Position numbers and translations under genes: made by a program. Under the pieces are notes generated by a model. The model did not search any database. It worked only from the letters and a program-made list of their open reading frames with translations, and was not told the origin of the DNA. 64,000 bases of DNA from Bacteroidota bacterium (lineage in GTDB: Bacteria > Bacteroidota > Bacteroidia > Bacteroidales > UBA12077), in contig JAHLLG010000002.1 in assembly GCA_020444275.1 (NCBI GenBank), forward strand, positions 1,214,717 through 1,278,716, given 5' to 3'. How positions within the stretch are numbered: the first letter of the stretch is position 1; each line of letters begins with the position of its first letter. This document shows, piece after piece, positions 1 through 8,828 of this stretch.

Positions 1-591
1 ACGCTTTAACTCATCGGCATATCCTCTAACAATACTGTAATAATCTTGTTCCTGCATTTCAAGAACCACTGTATCGCCTGCCGGGAAATTAAATACAACA
101 ATATCATTTCTTTTTACATCGCCAAAACCTGCAATACGCTTGTAGGGTCTTTTAATCCATTCAACATACGATTTTCTATATTTTGTTAATGGCAATGTAT
201 GATGTGCAAAAGGAAACGAAATAGGTGTATTAGGCAATTTCGGTCCATAACTCACTTTGCTTACAAAAAGGTAATCTCCAACCAATAATGTTTTTTCCAT
301 CGATGATGTTGGAATCGTGTAGGCCTCAATTAAAAACATACGAATTAGTGTTGCTGCAATAACAGCAAATATTAAAGCATCAACCCATTCAACCAGCGCG
401 TTTTTCTTTTTGGATTCGCCACGTTTTTTCCATGGTGTCCAGTTTACAAACTTGGTTAAATACATATCAATAATTACCGGTATACCGAATAAAAACCAGT
501 AGTTTTTGATCCATATTACCCAAAGAATATAAATTGTAAGTGCTAATCCGAATTTAAAGTATTTGTTTCGTAGAATCTCTTTTAATTTCAT
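1..591 (-). CDS. lepB: Signal peptidase I (partial, C-terminus outside window)
   Basis: Membrane-bound serine endopeptidase that removes Sec signal peptides from exported proteins. Only the N-terminal 197 codons are in the window. Hydrophobic segments lie at about residues 13-45 and 69-88, then the S26 active-site box PTSSMEKTLLVGDYLFVSK with the nucleophile at about Ser97, then a box reading RNDIVVFNFP. In Bacteroidota LepB proteins the general-base Lys usually follows a long insertion, so it is expected beyond the edge. The start is the ATG at 591. It lies 15 bp downstream of dapB on the same strand, so the two are probably cotranscribed. Confidence 0.93.
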   Translation of the reverse strand, partial: MKLKEILRNKYFKFGLALTIYILWVIWIKNYWFLFGIPVIIDMYLTKFVNWTPWKKRGESKKKNALVEWVDALIFAVIAATLIRMFLIEAYTIPTSSMEKTLLVGDYLFVSKVSYGPKLPNTPISFPFAHHTLPLTKYRKSYVEWIKRPYKRIAGFGDVKRNDIVVFNFPAGDTVVLEMQEQDYYSIVRGYADELKR

Positions 592-606
592 TGTAATTGG
601 ATTATA

Positions 607-1323
607 TTATATTTTTAACATATCATTCATTGAAAAATATCCTGTTTTCCCGACAATAAATTCTGCAGCCAGAACTGCTCCTAAAGCAAATCCTTTTCTG
701 CTTTTTGCATTATGTTCAATCATTAATTTATCAAACGATGATTCGTAAGTTACTTTATGATTTCCTGGAACCTTTCCTTCTCTAAAAGACATCACTGCAA
801 TTGAATCCGAATTGCTGGCAGCTTCTTTTTCCCAATTCTTTTTCCTGTCTAGTGAATTTAATAACTCTTCGGTTAGTGTTATAGCTGTTCCACTTGGAGC
901 ATCCAGCTTTTGTGTATGATGCGTTTCCTCAACATGAACATCGTAAGCACTAAATTTATTCATCATTTTAGCTAAATAACTATTTAATTTAAAGAATAGA
1001 TTCACACCAATACTATAATTGGAAGCATAAAAGAACGTTTTTTGCTCACGCTTACATCGTTGAACGGTCTCATTAAATTTATCGAGCCAGCCTGTTGTAC
1101 CACTAACTATCGGAATATTGTGATCAAAACATAAATTAATATTTGAAAAAGCACTTTCAGGATTTGAAAATTCAACCGCAACATCTATATCTTGAAGATC
1201 TTCTTTTTTTACATTACGAATATTGCTTACATCAAGCTTTAACAAAATTTCGTGTCCACGATCAAGAGCAACCTGCTCTATCTCTTTACCCATTTTACCG
1301 TATCCTATTATTGCTATTTTCAT
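607..1323 (-). CDS. dapB: 4-hydroxy-tetrahydrodipicolinate reductase
   Basis: NAD(P)H-dependent cytosolic reductase of the diaminopimelate/lysine pathway, needed for peptidoglycan. The 238-residue protein starts with the Rossmann motif IAIIGYGKMGKEIE, has SGTTGW in the middle and the family signature EETHHTQKLDAPSGTA, including the catalytic His and Lys. Length is normal for the shorter Bacteroidota form. A GTG two codons upstream (1329) is possible, but ATG at 1323 gives the canonical MKIAIIGYG start. It is followed after 15 bp by lepB. Confidence 0.96.
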   Translation of the reverse strand: MKIAIIGYGKMGKEIEQVALDRGHEILLKLDVSNIRNVKKEDLQDIDVAVEFSNPESAFSNINLCFDHNIPIVSGTTGWLDKFNETVQRCKREQKTFFYASNYSIGVNLFFKLNSYLAKMMNKFSAYDVHVEETHHTQKLDAPSGTAITLTEELLNSLDRKKNWEKEAASNSDSIAVMSFREGKVPGNHKVTYESSFDKLMIEHNAKSRKGFALGAVLAAEFIVGKTGYFSMNDMLKI

Positions 1324-1415
1324 ATTCACTTAGTAAGTATGCAAGATATCCAAATCCTTACAACAACAATTAAAATTAATCTTAAAAAATGTTAATTGGT
1401 TATTGGCAGTGTAAA

Positions 1416-1447
1416 TATAAAAAAAGGGAAGCAGTTTAGCTTCCCTT
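1416..1447 (-). terminator. Rho-independent terminator of the thrS-infC-rpmI-rplT operon
   Basis: Perfect 9-bp stem AAGGGAAGC/GCTTCCCTT with a 6-nt loop at 1424-1447. Read on the minus strand it is followed by an uninterrupted T run (1419-1425). It sits 24 bp past the rplT stop codon and before the dapB start. Confidence 0.85.
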
Positions 1448-1470
1448 CAGGTATTTATTCTCGAAATTAA

Positions 1471-1818
1471 TTATTTCTTAACTGTTTTTACAACTTCGGC
1501 AAACGCTTTTGGATGGTTCATAGCTAAGTCAGCTAACACCTTTCTGTTTAAAGCAATACCTTTTTTATTTAATTTACCCATAAAATCAGAGTATGACATT
1601 CCGTGTTCTCTAACACCTGCATTAATTCTCTGAATCCATAGTGATCTGAAATTTCTTTTCTTTGTTTTTCTGTCTCTGTACGCATACTGTAAACCTTTTT
1701 CGTATGCATTTTTAGCAACTGTCCAAACGTTGCTTCTTCTACCAAAATAGCCTTTGGTATGTTTCAAAATCTTTTTTCTTCTAGCTCTTGCAGCTACTGA
1801 ATTTACTGACCTTGGCAT
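1471..1818 (-). CDS. rplT: 50S ribosomal protein L20
   Basis: Structural protein of the large ribosomal subunit that binds 23S rRNA early in assembly. The 115-residue, very basic protein begins [19 protein letters not shown] and carries the conserved [18 protein letters not shown] segment. Last gene of the thrS-infC-rpmI-rplT operon, followed by a strong terminator. In other bacteria L20 represses its own operon; no L20-binding leader structure was identified here. Confidence 0.98.
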   Translation of the reverse strand: MPRSVNSVAARARRKKILKHTKGYFGRRSNVWTVAKNAYEKGLQYAYRDRKTKKRNFRSLWIQRINAGVREHGMSYSDFMGKLNKKGIALNRKVLADLAMNHPKAFAEVVKTVKK

Positions 1819-1919
1819 AATTTTCTTGTTTTGTGAACGGTTAGCGGTCGACTCTTTTTCGACACTTTTCCTGCTAATTCATCCTGGTTAATTACTAATA
1901 ATTGTTTTTAATTAAAAGA

Positions 1920-2117
1920 TTACTTCATTGCTAATAATAACTTAGCATTTTTTTCGTCTGTTTTGTCAACCTGGCCAAAATAACCTAAGTTTCTTTTTCT
2001 CTTCTTAGATTTTTTTGTCAAGATGTGACTTTTGTACGCATGTTTTCTTTTAATCTTCCCTGATCCAGTTAAGCTATATCTTTTTTTAGCTCCCGGATTT
2101 GTCTTCATCTTTGGCAT
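1920..2117 (-). CDS. rpmI: 50S ribosomal protein L35
   Basis: Small basic large-subunit protein of 65 residues. The start [20 protein letters not shown] and the motif [23 protein letters not shown] are typical of the family. Located between infC and rplT in the classical order; about 100 bp separate it from rplT. Confidence 0.97.
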   Translation of the reverse strand: MPKMKTNPGAKKRYSLTGSGKIKRKHAYKSHILTKKSKKRKRNLGYFGQVDKTDEKNAKLLLAMK

Positions 2118-2145
2118 TTTTACTAAAATTTAAATTAAAAATATA

Positions 2146-2706
2146 TTATTTTTTCTTAGCTGTTTTTGGCGAAATAAACATGATCATTCGTTTACCTTCC
2201 AGCTTTGGCATTTGTTCAACTTTTCCAAATTCTTCTAAATCCTGCGCTAATCTTAGTAGTAAGATCTCTCCTTGCTCTTTAAATAAAATCGAACGACCTT
2301 TAAAAAACACAAATGCTTTAACTTTTGCACCATCTTCAAGAAATTTTTGAGCATGCTTTAGTTTAAACTGATAATCATGCTCATCGGTTTGTGGTCCAAA
2401 CCTGATTTCTTTCAAGACTACCTTTTGTGTTTTTGCTTTAAGCTCCTTTTGTTTCTTTTTTTGTTGATAAAGAAACTTCTGATAATCAATTATCTTACAT
2501 ACCGGTGGATCGGCATTTGGTGATATTTCTACCAAATCTAATTCCATTTCGTCGGCCATTTTTAAGGCATCCTGAATAGAATAGATATCAGGATTATCGA
2601 CATTATCACCTACTACTCGGACAGCTCTTGCACGGATTTTATCGTTAATTCTGTGCGAAGGCTCTTCCTTCTTTCTGAATGGTTTTCTGTGTCTTGGTCC
2701 AGCTAT
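2146..2706 (-). CDS. infC: Translation initiation factor IF-3, ATA start
   Basis: Binds the 30S subunit and enforces correct start-codon selection. Reading upstream of the first internal ATG (2559) keeps the frame open and gives the canonical IF-3 N-terminus ([22 protein letters not shown]) up to a rare ATA codon at 2706-2704. A perfect AAGGAGGA lies at 2714-2721, 7 nt before it. The full product is 186 residues, the normal IF-3 length, with N-domain, linker and C-domain ([21 protein letters not shown]). Starting IF-3 on a non-canonical AUU/AUA-type codon is a known autoregulatory device in this family. It lies 29 bp downstream of thrS. Confidence 0.95.
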   Translation of the reverse strand: MAGPRHRKPFRKKEEPSHRINDKIRARAVRVVGDNVDNPDIYSIQDALKMADEMELDLVEISPNADPPVCKIIDYQKFLYQQKKKQKELKAKTQKVVLKEIRFGPQTDEHDYQFKLKHAQKFLEDGAKVKAFVFFKGRSILFKEQGEILLLRLAQDLEEFGKVEQMPKLEGKRMIMFISPKTAKKK

Positions 2707-2713
2707 GACTAAA

Positions 2714-2721
2714 TCCTCCTT
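2714..2721 (-). promoter_or_regulatory. Strong Shine-Dalgarno deciding the infC start
   Basis: Minus-strand AAGGAGGA, 7 nt upstream of the ATA start of infC. Such a strong anti-16S match is uncommon in this window and supports the non-ATG start. Confidence 0.8.
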
Positions 2722-2735
2722 AATTTAATGAATAA

Positions 2736-4688
2736 TTAATTTATTGTATAACTCTCAGTTTGAGCTTTTACTTCATTATTTACTAGTTCTGCAAATTCTT
2801 CCAGTTTCATCGCCCCTTTATCTCCATCACCTTGAACTCGAACTGAAACTGTCTCATTTTCAAACTCTTTCTCACCAACAATCAGAAGATAAGGTATGCG
2901 TTTTAACTCATTATCACGTATCTTTTTGCCTATCTTCTCGTTACGATCATCAATTAAAGTGCGAATATCGCAATTATTTAGGAAATTCAAAACTTTTTTT
3001 GCATAATCGTTATATTTTTCGCTGATTGGAAGAATAACCGCCTGATCTGGTGTTAACCACAGTGGAAATTTTCCCGCTGTATGCTCGATCAGCACAGCTA
3101 CGAAACGCTCCATTGATCCGAATGGTGCACGGTGTATCATTACCGGGCGATGCTTTTGATTATCAGCACCTACGTACTCTAAATCAAATCGTTCTGGCAG
3201 GTTATAATCAACCTGAATGGTTCCTAACTGCCACTGACGTCCTAATGCATCTTTTACCATGAAATCGAGTTTAGGACCATAAAAAGCAGCTTCATCATAT
3301 TCAACAATATAATTCAGATCTTTCTCCTTAACTGCCTCAAGAATAGCACTTTCCGATTTCTCCCAATTTTCTTCGCTACCAATGTATTTTGAATGATCAG
3401 TCTGATGACGCAACGAAACCTGGGCTGTAAAATCTTTAAAATCGAGCGCATTGAAAATAATAAAAATAATATCCATCACTTTCTTGAACTCGTCTTTTAA
3501 CTGATCTGGGCGACAAAAGATATGCGCATCATCCTGCGTAAACCCACGTACACGAGTTAATCCATGCAATTCTCCGCTTTGCTCATAACGATAAACTGTT
3601 CCGAACTCAGCATATCGTATTGGCAGATCTTTATATGAATGCTGTTTGGCTTTATATATTTCGCAATGGTGCGGACAGTTCATTGGTTTTAATAAGAACT
3701 CTTCTCCCTCGGCTGGAGTACTTATGGGTTGAAAAGAGTCTTTTCCATATTTTTCATAGTGACCTGAAGTTACCCACAAATCTTTCAATCCAATATGCGG
3801 TGCAATTACTTGCTGATATCCATATTTCTTCTGAATCTTTTTTAAGAAGTTCTCCAGGCGCTCTCTTAACTGAGCTCCTTTTGGCAACCAAAGTGGCAAT
3901 CCCTGTCCTACTCTTTGAGAAAACGTAAATAATTCTAATTCTTTACCAATTTTTCGATGATCTCTTTTTTTTGCTTCTTCAAGCATTACCAGATACTCTT
4001 CAAGCATTTTTTGTTTTGGGAATGTAATTCCATAAACCCTGGTTAATTGCTTTCGTGTTTCATCACCTCTCCAGTAGGCACCAGCAACACTTAACACCTT
4101 AACTGCTTTAATTAATCCAGTATTTGGCAAGTGTGGACCTCTACATAAATCGGTAAAATTACCTTGTTTGTAAAAGGTTATGGTTCCATCTTCGAGATCG
4201 TTAATTAACTCAACTTTATACTCATCACCCTTTTTGGTGTAAAAATCTAATGCTTCGGCTTTAGCAACTTCACTTCTGTTATACTCATTTTTTTGTTGAG
4301 CTAACTCTTTCATTTTAGACTCGATCTTTGGAAAATCTGCATCGGTAATTACTTTTCCTTCCGGTAAATCAACATCGTAATAAAAACCATTGTCGATGCT
4401 TGGACCAATTCCAAATTTTATTCCCGGATATAAAGCTTCTAATGCTTCGGCCAATAAGTGCGCCGACGAGTGCCAGAAAGCATGTTTTCCTTCCTCATCA
4501 TCCCATTTATGCAATTTAATTTTTGCATCTTCGGTAATCGGCCTTTGAAGATCCCAAACCTCATCGTTTACGGTAACAGATAAAACTTCTTTTGCTAATC
4601 GCGGACTAATATCTTTTGCAATTTCATATCCTGAAACTGCCTCATTATATTCTTTTACTGAATTATCGGGTAATGTTATTTTAACCAT
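2736..4688 (-). CDS. thrS: Threonyl-tRNA synthetase
   Basis: Charges tRNA-Thr and edits mischarged Ser. The 650-residue protein has an N-terminal TGS domain (about 1-62), the HxxxH editing domain ([11 protein letters not shown] near residue 73 and the [10 protein letters not shown] segment near 180), and the class II catalytic core with [26 protein letters not shown] and [10 protein letters not shown]. The C-terminal anticodon-binding domain ([18 protein letters not shown] onward) is complete. First gene of the translation operon. Confidence 0.98.
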   Translation of the reverse strand: MVKITLPDNSVKEYNEAVSGYEIAKDISPRLAKEVLSVTVNDEVWDLQRPITEDAKIKLHKWDDEEGKHAFWHSSAHLLAEALEALYPGIKFGIGPSIDNGFYYDVDLPEGKVITDADFPKIESKMKELAQQKNEYNRSEVAKAEALDFYTKKGDEYKVELINDLEDGTITFYKQGNFTDLCRGPHLPNTGLIKAVKVLSVAGAYWRGDETRKQLTRVYGITFPKQKMLEEYLVMLEEAKKRDHRKIGKELELFTFSQRVGQGLPLWLPKGAQLRERLENFLKKIQKKYGYQQVIAPHIGLKDLWVTSGHYEKYGKDSFQPISTPAEGEEFLLKPMNCPHHCEIYKAKQHSYKDLPIRYAEFGTVYRYEQSGELHGLTRVRGFTQDDAHIFCRPDQLKDEFKKVMDIIFIIFNALDFKDFTAQVSLRHQTDHSKYIGSEENWEKSESAILEAVKEKDLNYIVEYDEAAFYGPKLDFMVKDALGRQWQLGTIQVDYNLPERFDLEYVGADNQKHRPVMIHRAPFGSMERFVAVLIEHTAGKFPLWLTPDQAVILPISEKYNDYAKKVLNFLNNCDIRTLIDDRNEKIGKKIRDNELKRIPYLLIVGEKEFENETVSVRVQGDGDKGAMKLEEFAELVNNEVKAQTESYTIN

Positions 4689-4715
4689 TTTAAATCGTTT
4701 TCTAATTCAAGATTG

Positions 4716-4723
4716 CAAAGATA
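4716..4723 (-). promoter_or_regulatory. Putative thrS operon promoter (-7 box)
   Basis: Minus-strand TATCTTTG matches the Bacteroidota -7 consensus TAnnTTTG and sits 28 bp before the thrS ATG. A clear -33 TTTG at the expected distance is not evident, so only the -7 box is called. Confidence 0.5.
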
Positions 4724-4835
4724 TAAATTCTTTACAGAAATCATGGTGCAAATCTTTAATAAATATTACTATTTTTAATGTCTATTTTTATCATAAACAA
4801 TAATTTAAATGCACTTGTTTAATAATTTATTTATC

Positions 4836-7013
4836 ATGAAAAAAATTACTCCTGCTTTTGTTATCTTATTACTCTTAACTTTTACTAATCAGCTTATTGC
4901 TCAGTATGTAAGAAAGAGCATAACACTTGAAGATATTTATACTAAAAAACTATTTTCAGAACGATCGGTTAGAGGTCTGCGGTCTATGAACGACGGAGAG
5001 CATTTTACAACACTTGAAAATCATAGAAAAATTGTAAAATACAGCTACAAAACCGGTGAAGTGGTTGAAATTTTATTTAGCACCATTGAATCTGATTTTA
5101 ATATAAAAGATTATGAATTTTCAGCTGATGAATCTAAGATTCTTTTGGCTGTAAACGCCGAGTATGTTTACAGAAGATCTTATACGGCTGAATATTATGT
5201 GTATGATATTCAAAATCAAAAACTGGAAAGATTAAGTGATTACGGAAGGCAAAAGTACGCCTGCTTTTCGCCCAATGCTTTAAAAGTAGCTTTTGTAAAG
5301 GAGAATAATATTTTCATAAAAGATTTACCATCCGATTCTGTACAACAAATTACCACAGATGGTAAGTTTAATCATATTATCAACGGTGGAACGGATTGGG
5401 TTTACGAAGAAGAGTTTTCGTTCACCAGGGCTTTTTTCTGGTCGCCCAACGGAGATAAAATTGCTTTTTACAAATTTGATGAGAGTGATGTTAAAGTGTT
5501 TAACATGACCCTATACAATGAGCAGTTGTATCCTGAAAACTATGCATTTAAATATCCTAAGGCCGGAGAGAAAAATTCTATTGTCAGCATTCATGTTTAT
5601 CATTTAGATTCTGAAAAAACCAGAACAATAGATATTGGCGAAGAAACTGACCAATATATTCCAAGAATAAAGTGGACAACCGAAAATGATAAACTAGCTA
5701 TTATCAGAGAAAACAGACTACAGAATCATATTAAGATTTTGAAAGCTAACACCACAACCGGAAAATCAACTATTATCTATTCTGAAAAAAATGACCGTTA
5801 TATCGAACGAATTGACGACTGGTATATGACAATGACCGATGATGGAAAATATTTTGTGATAAATAGCGAAAAAGATGGATGGAACCACCTTTACTTGTAT
5901 GATATTGAAGGGAATTTCATCAATCAAATTACAAGAGGAAACTGGGAAGTTACCGATTTTATCGGATTAGATAGTAAAAACAACACAGTATATTATCAAT
6001 CAAATGAGGAATCATCGATACACAAAGCTGTTTATTCGATCAAATTAGACGGGACAAAAAAACAAAAGCTTTCATCCAGGAAAGGTACAAACGAAGCAAA
6101 ATTTAGTAAAGGATTTAAGTATTACATCAATTATTATTCAAGCACCAGTACACCTAAATTTGTTACATTACATAATAAAAAAGGTAAGCAAATAAGGGTT
6201 CTGGAGGATAATAAAGAGCTTAAAAGTAGAATGCAGGAATATAATTTTGCTCCTGTTGAATTTTTAACTATAAATACACCATCGAGCCAATGGGATTTGA
6301 ATGCATTACTCATTAAACCCAATAATTTTGATCCTAATAAGAAGTTTCCACTACTTATATTTCAATACGGAGGACCCGGATCGCAGCGGGTAACCGATTC
6401 GTGGATTCGAAATTATGCATGGCATCAAATGCTTGTTCAGAAAGGTTACATCATTGCTTATATTGATAACCGCGGAACCGGAGGAAGAGGAGAAGATTTT
6501 AAGAAAATCACGTACGGTCAATTAGGCAAATATGAAACCATCGATCAGATTGAAGCTGCAGAGTATTTGAGTAACTTACCATATATTGATGAACAGAGAA
6601 CAGGCATTTGGGGATGGAGTTACGGAGGATTTCTTTCAGCCTCCTGCCTGTTTCTGGGCACTGATGTATTTGAAATGGCAATTTCGGTTGCACCCGTAAG
6701 TTCGTATCGTTTTTACGATTCAATTTATACAGAACTTTACATGGGATTGCCCCAGGATAATGCGTCAGGTTACGATGATAATTCATTATTGGCTAACGCC
6801 CATAAGCTAAAAGGGAAACTTCTTTTAGTGCATGGAACCGGAGATGATAATGTTCATTTTCAGAACTCCATAGAATTGGCCAGAACGCTAACTGAAGCAA
6901 ATAAACAATTTGAAATGCAATTCTATGTAGATAAAGCACATAGCATTCGTGGAAAAACAACCCAGTTGCATTTATTTACCCGATTAACAAATTTTGTACT
7001 GGAAAACCTTTAA
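4836..7013 (+). CDS. Secreted dipeptidyl peptidase IV (S9B family)
   Basis: Periplasmic serine peptidase that removes N-terminal dipeptides, mainly after Pro or Ala. The ATG at 4836 is preferred over 4809 because it gives a clean signal peptide (MKKITPAFVILLLLTFTNQLIAQ). An N-terminal beta-propeller includes the substrate-anchoring Glu motif DWVYEEEF near residue 187. The C-terminal alpha/beta-hydrolase domain has GWSYGGF (Ser595), HGTGDDNVHF (Asp670) and DKAHSIRG (His702). Length of 725 residues matches Bacteroidota DPP IV. Monocistronic, divergent from thrS. Confidence 0.95.
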   Translation: MKKITPAFVILLLLTFTNQLIAQYVRKSITLEDIYTKKLFSERSVRGLRSMNDGEHFTTLENHRKIVKYSYKTGEVVEILFSTIESDFNIKDYEFSADESKILLAVNAEYVYRRSYTAEYYVYDIQNQKLERLSDYGRQKYACFSPNALKVAFVKENNIFIKDLPSDSVQQITTDGKFNHIINGGTDWVYEEEFSFTRAFFWSPNGDKIAFYKFDESDVKVFNMTLYNEQLYPENYAFKYPKAGEKNSIVSIHVYHLDSEKTRTIDIGEETDQYIPRIKWTTENDKLAIIRENRLQNHIKILKANTTTGKSTIIYSEKNDRYIERIDDWYMTMTDDGKYFVINSEKDGWNHLYLYDIEGNFINQITRGNWEVTDFIGLDSKNNTVYYQSNEESSIHKAVYSIKLDGTKKQKLSSRKGTNEAKFSKGFKYYINYYSSTSTPKFVTLHNKKGKQIRVLEDNKELKSRMQEYNFAPVEFLTINTPSSQWDLNALLIKPNNFDPNKKFPLLIFQYGGPGSQRVTDSWIRNYAWHQMLVQKGYIIAYIDNRGTGGRGEDFKKITYGQLGKYETIDQIEAAEYLSNLPYIDEQRTGIWGWSYGGFLSASCLFLGTDVFEMAISVAPVSSYRFYDSIYTELYMGLPQDNASGYDDNSLLANAHKLKGKLLLVHGTGDDNVHFQNSIELARTLTEANKQFEMQFYVDKAHSIRGKTTQLHLFTRLTNFVLENL

Positions 7014-7046
7014 GAAATATTAGATTTTGCTATTTTTGCAACAGTT

Positions 7047-7130
7047 GCCCAGATGGTGGAATTGGTAGACACGCCAGCTTGAGGGGCTGGTGCTCGCAAG
7101 GGCGTGCAAGTTCGAGTCTTGTTCTGGGCA
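7047..7130 (+). tRNA. tRNA-Leu (anticodon GAG)
   Basis: Class II tRNA. Acceptor arms GCCCAGA (7047-7053) and TCTGGGC (7123-7129) pair perfectly with discriminator A at 7130. The anticodon stem CCAGC/GCTGG encloses TTGAGGG, giving anticodon GAG at 7081-7083. The long variable arm and T-arm GTTCGAGTC are present; CCA is not encoded. Confidence 0.95.
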
Positions 7131-7135
7131 CACAA

Positions 7136-7163
7136 TCCTGATTTACTTCAGGATTTTTTATTT
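7136..7163 (+). terminator. Terminator after tRNA-Leu
   Basis: Stem TCCTGA (7136-7141)/TCAGGA (7148-7153) followed directly by a T-rich run, 6 bp past the tRNA 3' end. Confidence 0.75.
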
Positions 7164-7170
7164 TAACTAA

Positions 7171-7211
7171 CGTGCAAGTTCGTCCCGATAACTATCGGGA
7201 TGTTCTGGGCA
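7171..7211 (+). repeat. tRNA-Leu 3'-end remnant interrupted by a palindromic repeat
   Basis: The 12 bases CGTGCAAGTTCG (7171-7182) and the 11 bases TGTTCTGGGCA (7201-7211) copy the T-arm and 3' end of the adjacent tRNA-Leu. In place of the tRNA's AGTCT they hold an 18-bp near-palindrome, TCCCGATAACTATCGGGA (7183-7200). A one-base variant of this palindrome recurs at 53888. The block has no acceptor 5' half, so it is not a functional tRNA. Confidence 0.75.
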
Positions 7212-7221
7212 GGACAGGAAA

Positions 7222-7248
7222 GATCACTTTTTCAAGTGGTCTTTTTTT
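7222..7248 (+). terminator. Terminator-like hairpin after the tRNA remnant
   Basis: GATCACTT (7222-7229) pairs with AAGTGGTC (7234-7241) with one G-T pair, followed by seven T. Together with the preceding remnant it looks like a second tRNA end plus terminator unit. 7249-7393 shows no gene. Confidence 0.65.
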
Positions 7249-7393
7249 AGTTTACTTGTGTTGGTTTTAACGAAGCAATGTTGTCATGATGCTGACCTCT
7301 GCATTACGATTTGATTACCGATGATCGCAAAGCGATATCAGGCATCCTCGAAGTTTTAAGCAAATCGTTTTTACACTATTAAAATGCTCATAT

Positions 7394-7422
7394 AAAAAAC
7401 GAAGCCCTTTAAAGAGGCTTCG
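7394..7422 (-). terminator. Terminator of the 7481-8263 lipoprotein gene
   Basis: Hairpin with arms CGAAGCC/GGCTTCG (7400-7422); on the minus strand it runs into TTTTTT (7394-7399). It lies 59 bp past the stop codon. Confidence 0.75.
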
Positions 7423-7480
7423 CTAATAGTGTTATTTATTTTAAAATTAGAATTATTACATCTATAATTAAAACTAAACT

Positions 7481-8263
7481 TTAATTGCCACCTTGCAATG
7501 TCCATACGCTACTTTCATCACCATACCACATGGTCATTTCATCACCAGCTGCGTTTAAAGATACTTTCCCTACAAAATATTCAACACAATCTCCATCTGA
7601 AGAATTATTAGTAGTTTTATTAAAAAAGTACGTATAATCATCTGTGTAAGTAAACTGATTTAATATACCAGATTCAGAATAATTTGTTTCTTCATACTCA
7701 TAGGTATTTGGTGAACTTATAAGTAATGTTGCATAAGTATCCATTACCCATGTGCCCAAAAAAGCAGCATCAGGGTTTGATAACTCTATTTTGTTTGTTG
7801 CCCATGCTTCATCTTCCGAAGGTCCAGCTGTTAAAACTTTTCCATCAGACGATAATGCCATATATATTGTTGCTTCAAAAGGTGCTTCAACCCAATCTAA
7901 ACTCTCTTCTGACCAATCGTGAGTAAGACTTAAAAGAAGTCCATCATCTTGTATGCTATATGCACCACGATGACCAGCGGCCTGCTCTCCTTCAAGAAAT
8001 GAAAGGATTTTAATATTGCCTGCATTATCTATATCGAAAAATACAGCGTCACATGGTTGACCATTAGGACCTTCAGCAATCACTTGATCAAAAAATCCAA
8101 TCCATGTTCCTGCAATCTGGTCTTGTGTAGTTCCTGAATTATCATCATTATCATCATCATCATCACATGATACCATAATAAGTGAAAATGTAAATAGTAA
8201 AACTACTAGTAAAGAAAACTGAATTTTAATTTTTCCTAATAAATTTTCTCTTTGTTTTTTCAT
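7481..8263 (-). CDS. Acidic surface lipoprotein, unknown function
   Basis: 260 residues. A type II signal peptide (LLVVLLFTFSLIMVSC) ends in a lipobox Cys at about residue 33. It is followed by an aspartate-rich stretch (DDDDDNDD), the kind of acidic segment that acts as a surface-export signal on Bacteroidota lipoproteins. The rest reads as two beta-rich halves (IAGTWIGFF and FLGTWVMDTYATL), suggestive of two lipocalin-like folds. Monocistronic, with its own terminator; promoter region shared with the divergent histidine kinase. Function not recognised. Confidence 0.85.
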   Translation of the reverse strand: MKKQRENLLGKIKIQFSLLVVLLFTFSLIMVSCDDDDDNDDNSGTTQDQIAGTWIGFFDQVIAEGPNGQPCDAVFFDIDNAGNIKILSFLEGEQAAGHRGAYSIQDDGLLLSLTHDWSEESLDWVEAPFEATIYMALSSDGKVLTAGPSEDEAWATNKIELSNPDAAFLGTWVMDTYATLLISSPNTYEYEETNYSESGILNQFTYTDDYTYFFNKTTNNSSDGDCVEYFVGKVSLNAAGDEMTMWYGDESSVWTLQGGN

Positions 8264-8828
8264 AATTATTTTTTTAGTTAAAATTTATATCTGTTTATTT
8301 TTATAAGGTTTCCATTGCTCTTTATATTATCTAAATCAACTAATTTATTAAAAATTAACTCAATATTTCATGCTTAAAACCGAACATTACTTTTTTATTT
8401 AAAAATACAAAATCAAATGAACAAATACGAATTATTTCCTTATTTCTTCCTACCTTTTTAACACTCAAATTTTAATTTTATTACAAAAATATCAATCAGT
8501 TACAGGTGAATAAACAATAAAAGATATTCTAAAAATTTTAAAATTCATCGGATGCTAGCTTCTCTTTTTTAAGGCAGAGTTACAGTATACCTTTCCAATT
8601 GTGATCGGAATTAGTATAAAAGAATTTAAATTAAGTTACAATTACCTGATTTATATCCGACTACATAGATAAAGTTATCATTAAATTTTTATTTTTGTTA
8701 CTTACTATCTAAAAAATAAATCAATAGCTATGGATAAAAACTCCTCATTACTCAACCAAAACAACGATTTTCTGTTTACCATATAATATAACATGTTGTT
8801 TTAAAAGGTATTGTTAATTTTAACGCTC
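8264..8828. other. Divergent intergenic region, no gene seen
   Basis: 565 bp of AT-rich DNA between the divergent lipoprotein and kinase genes. No credible reading frame or RNA was found. A TATTTTTG at 8690-8697 could be a -7 box for the kinase. Confidence 0.5.

Noticed and set aside
563..748. Plus-strand frame opposite the lepB start and the 3' end of dapB
   Set aside because: It is a shadow frame; both minus-strand genes have clear family motifs.
2744..3928. Three plus-strand frames inside thrS
   Set aside because: Antisense shadows of a fully conserved synthetase; compositions are unlike real proteins.
7171..7211. A second tRNA-Leu gene
   Set aside because: Only the T-arm and 3' acceptor half are present, with a palindrome inside; no 5' acceptor or anticodon arm.
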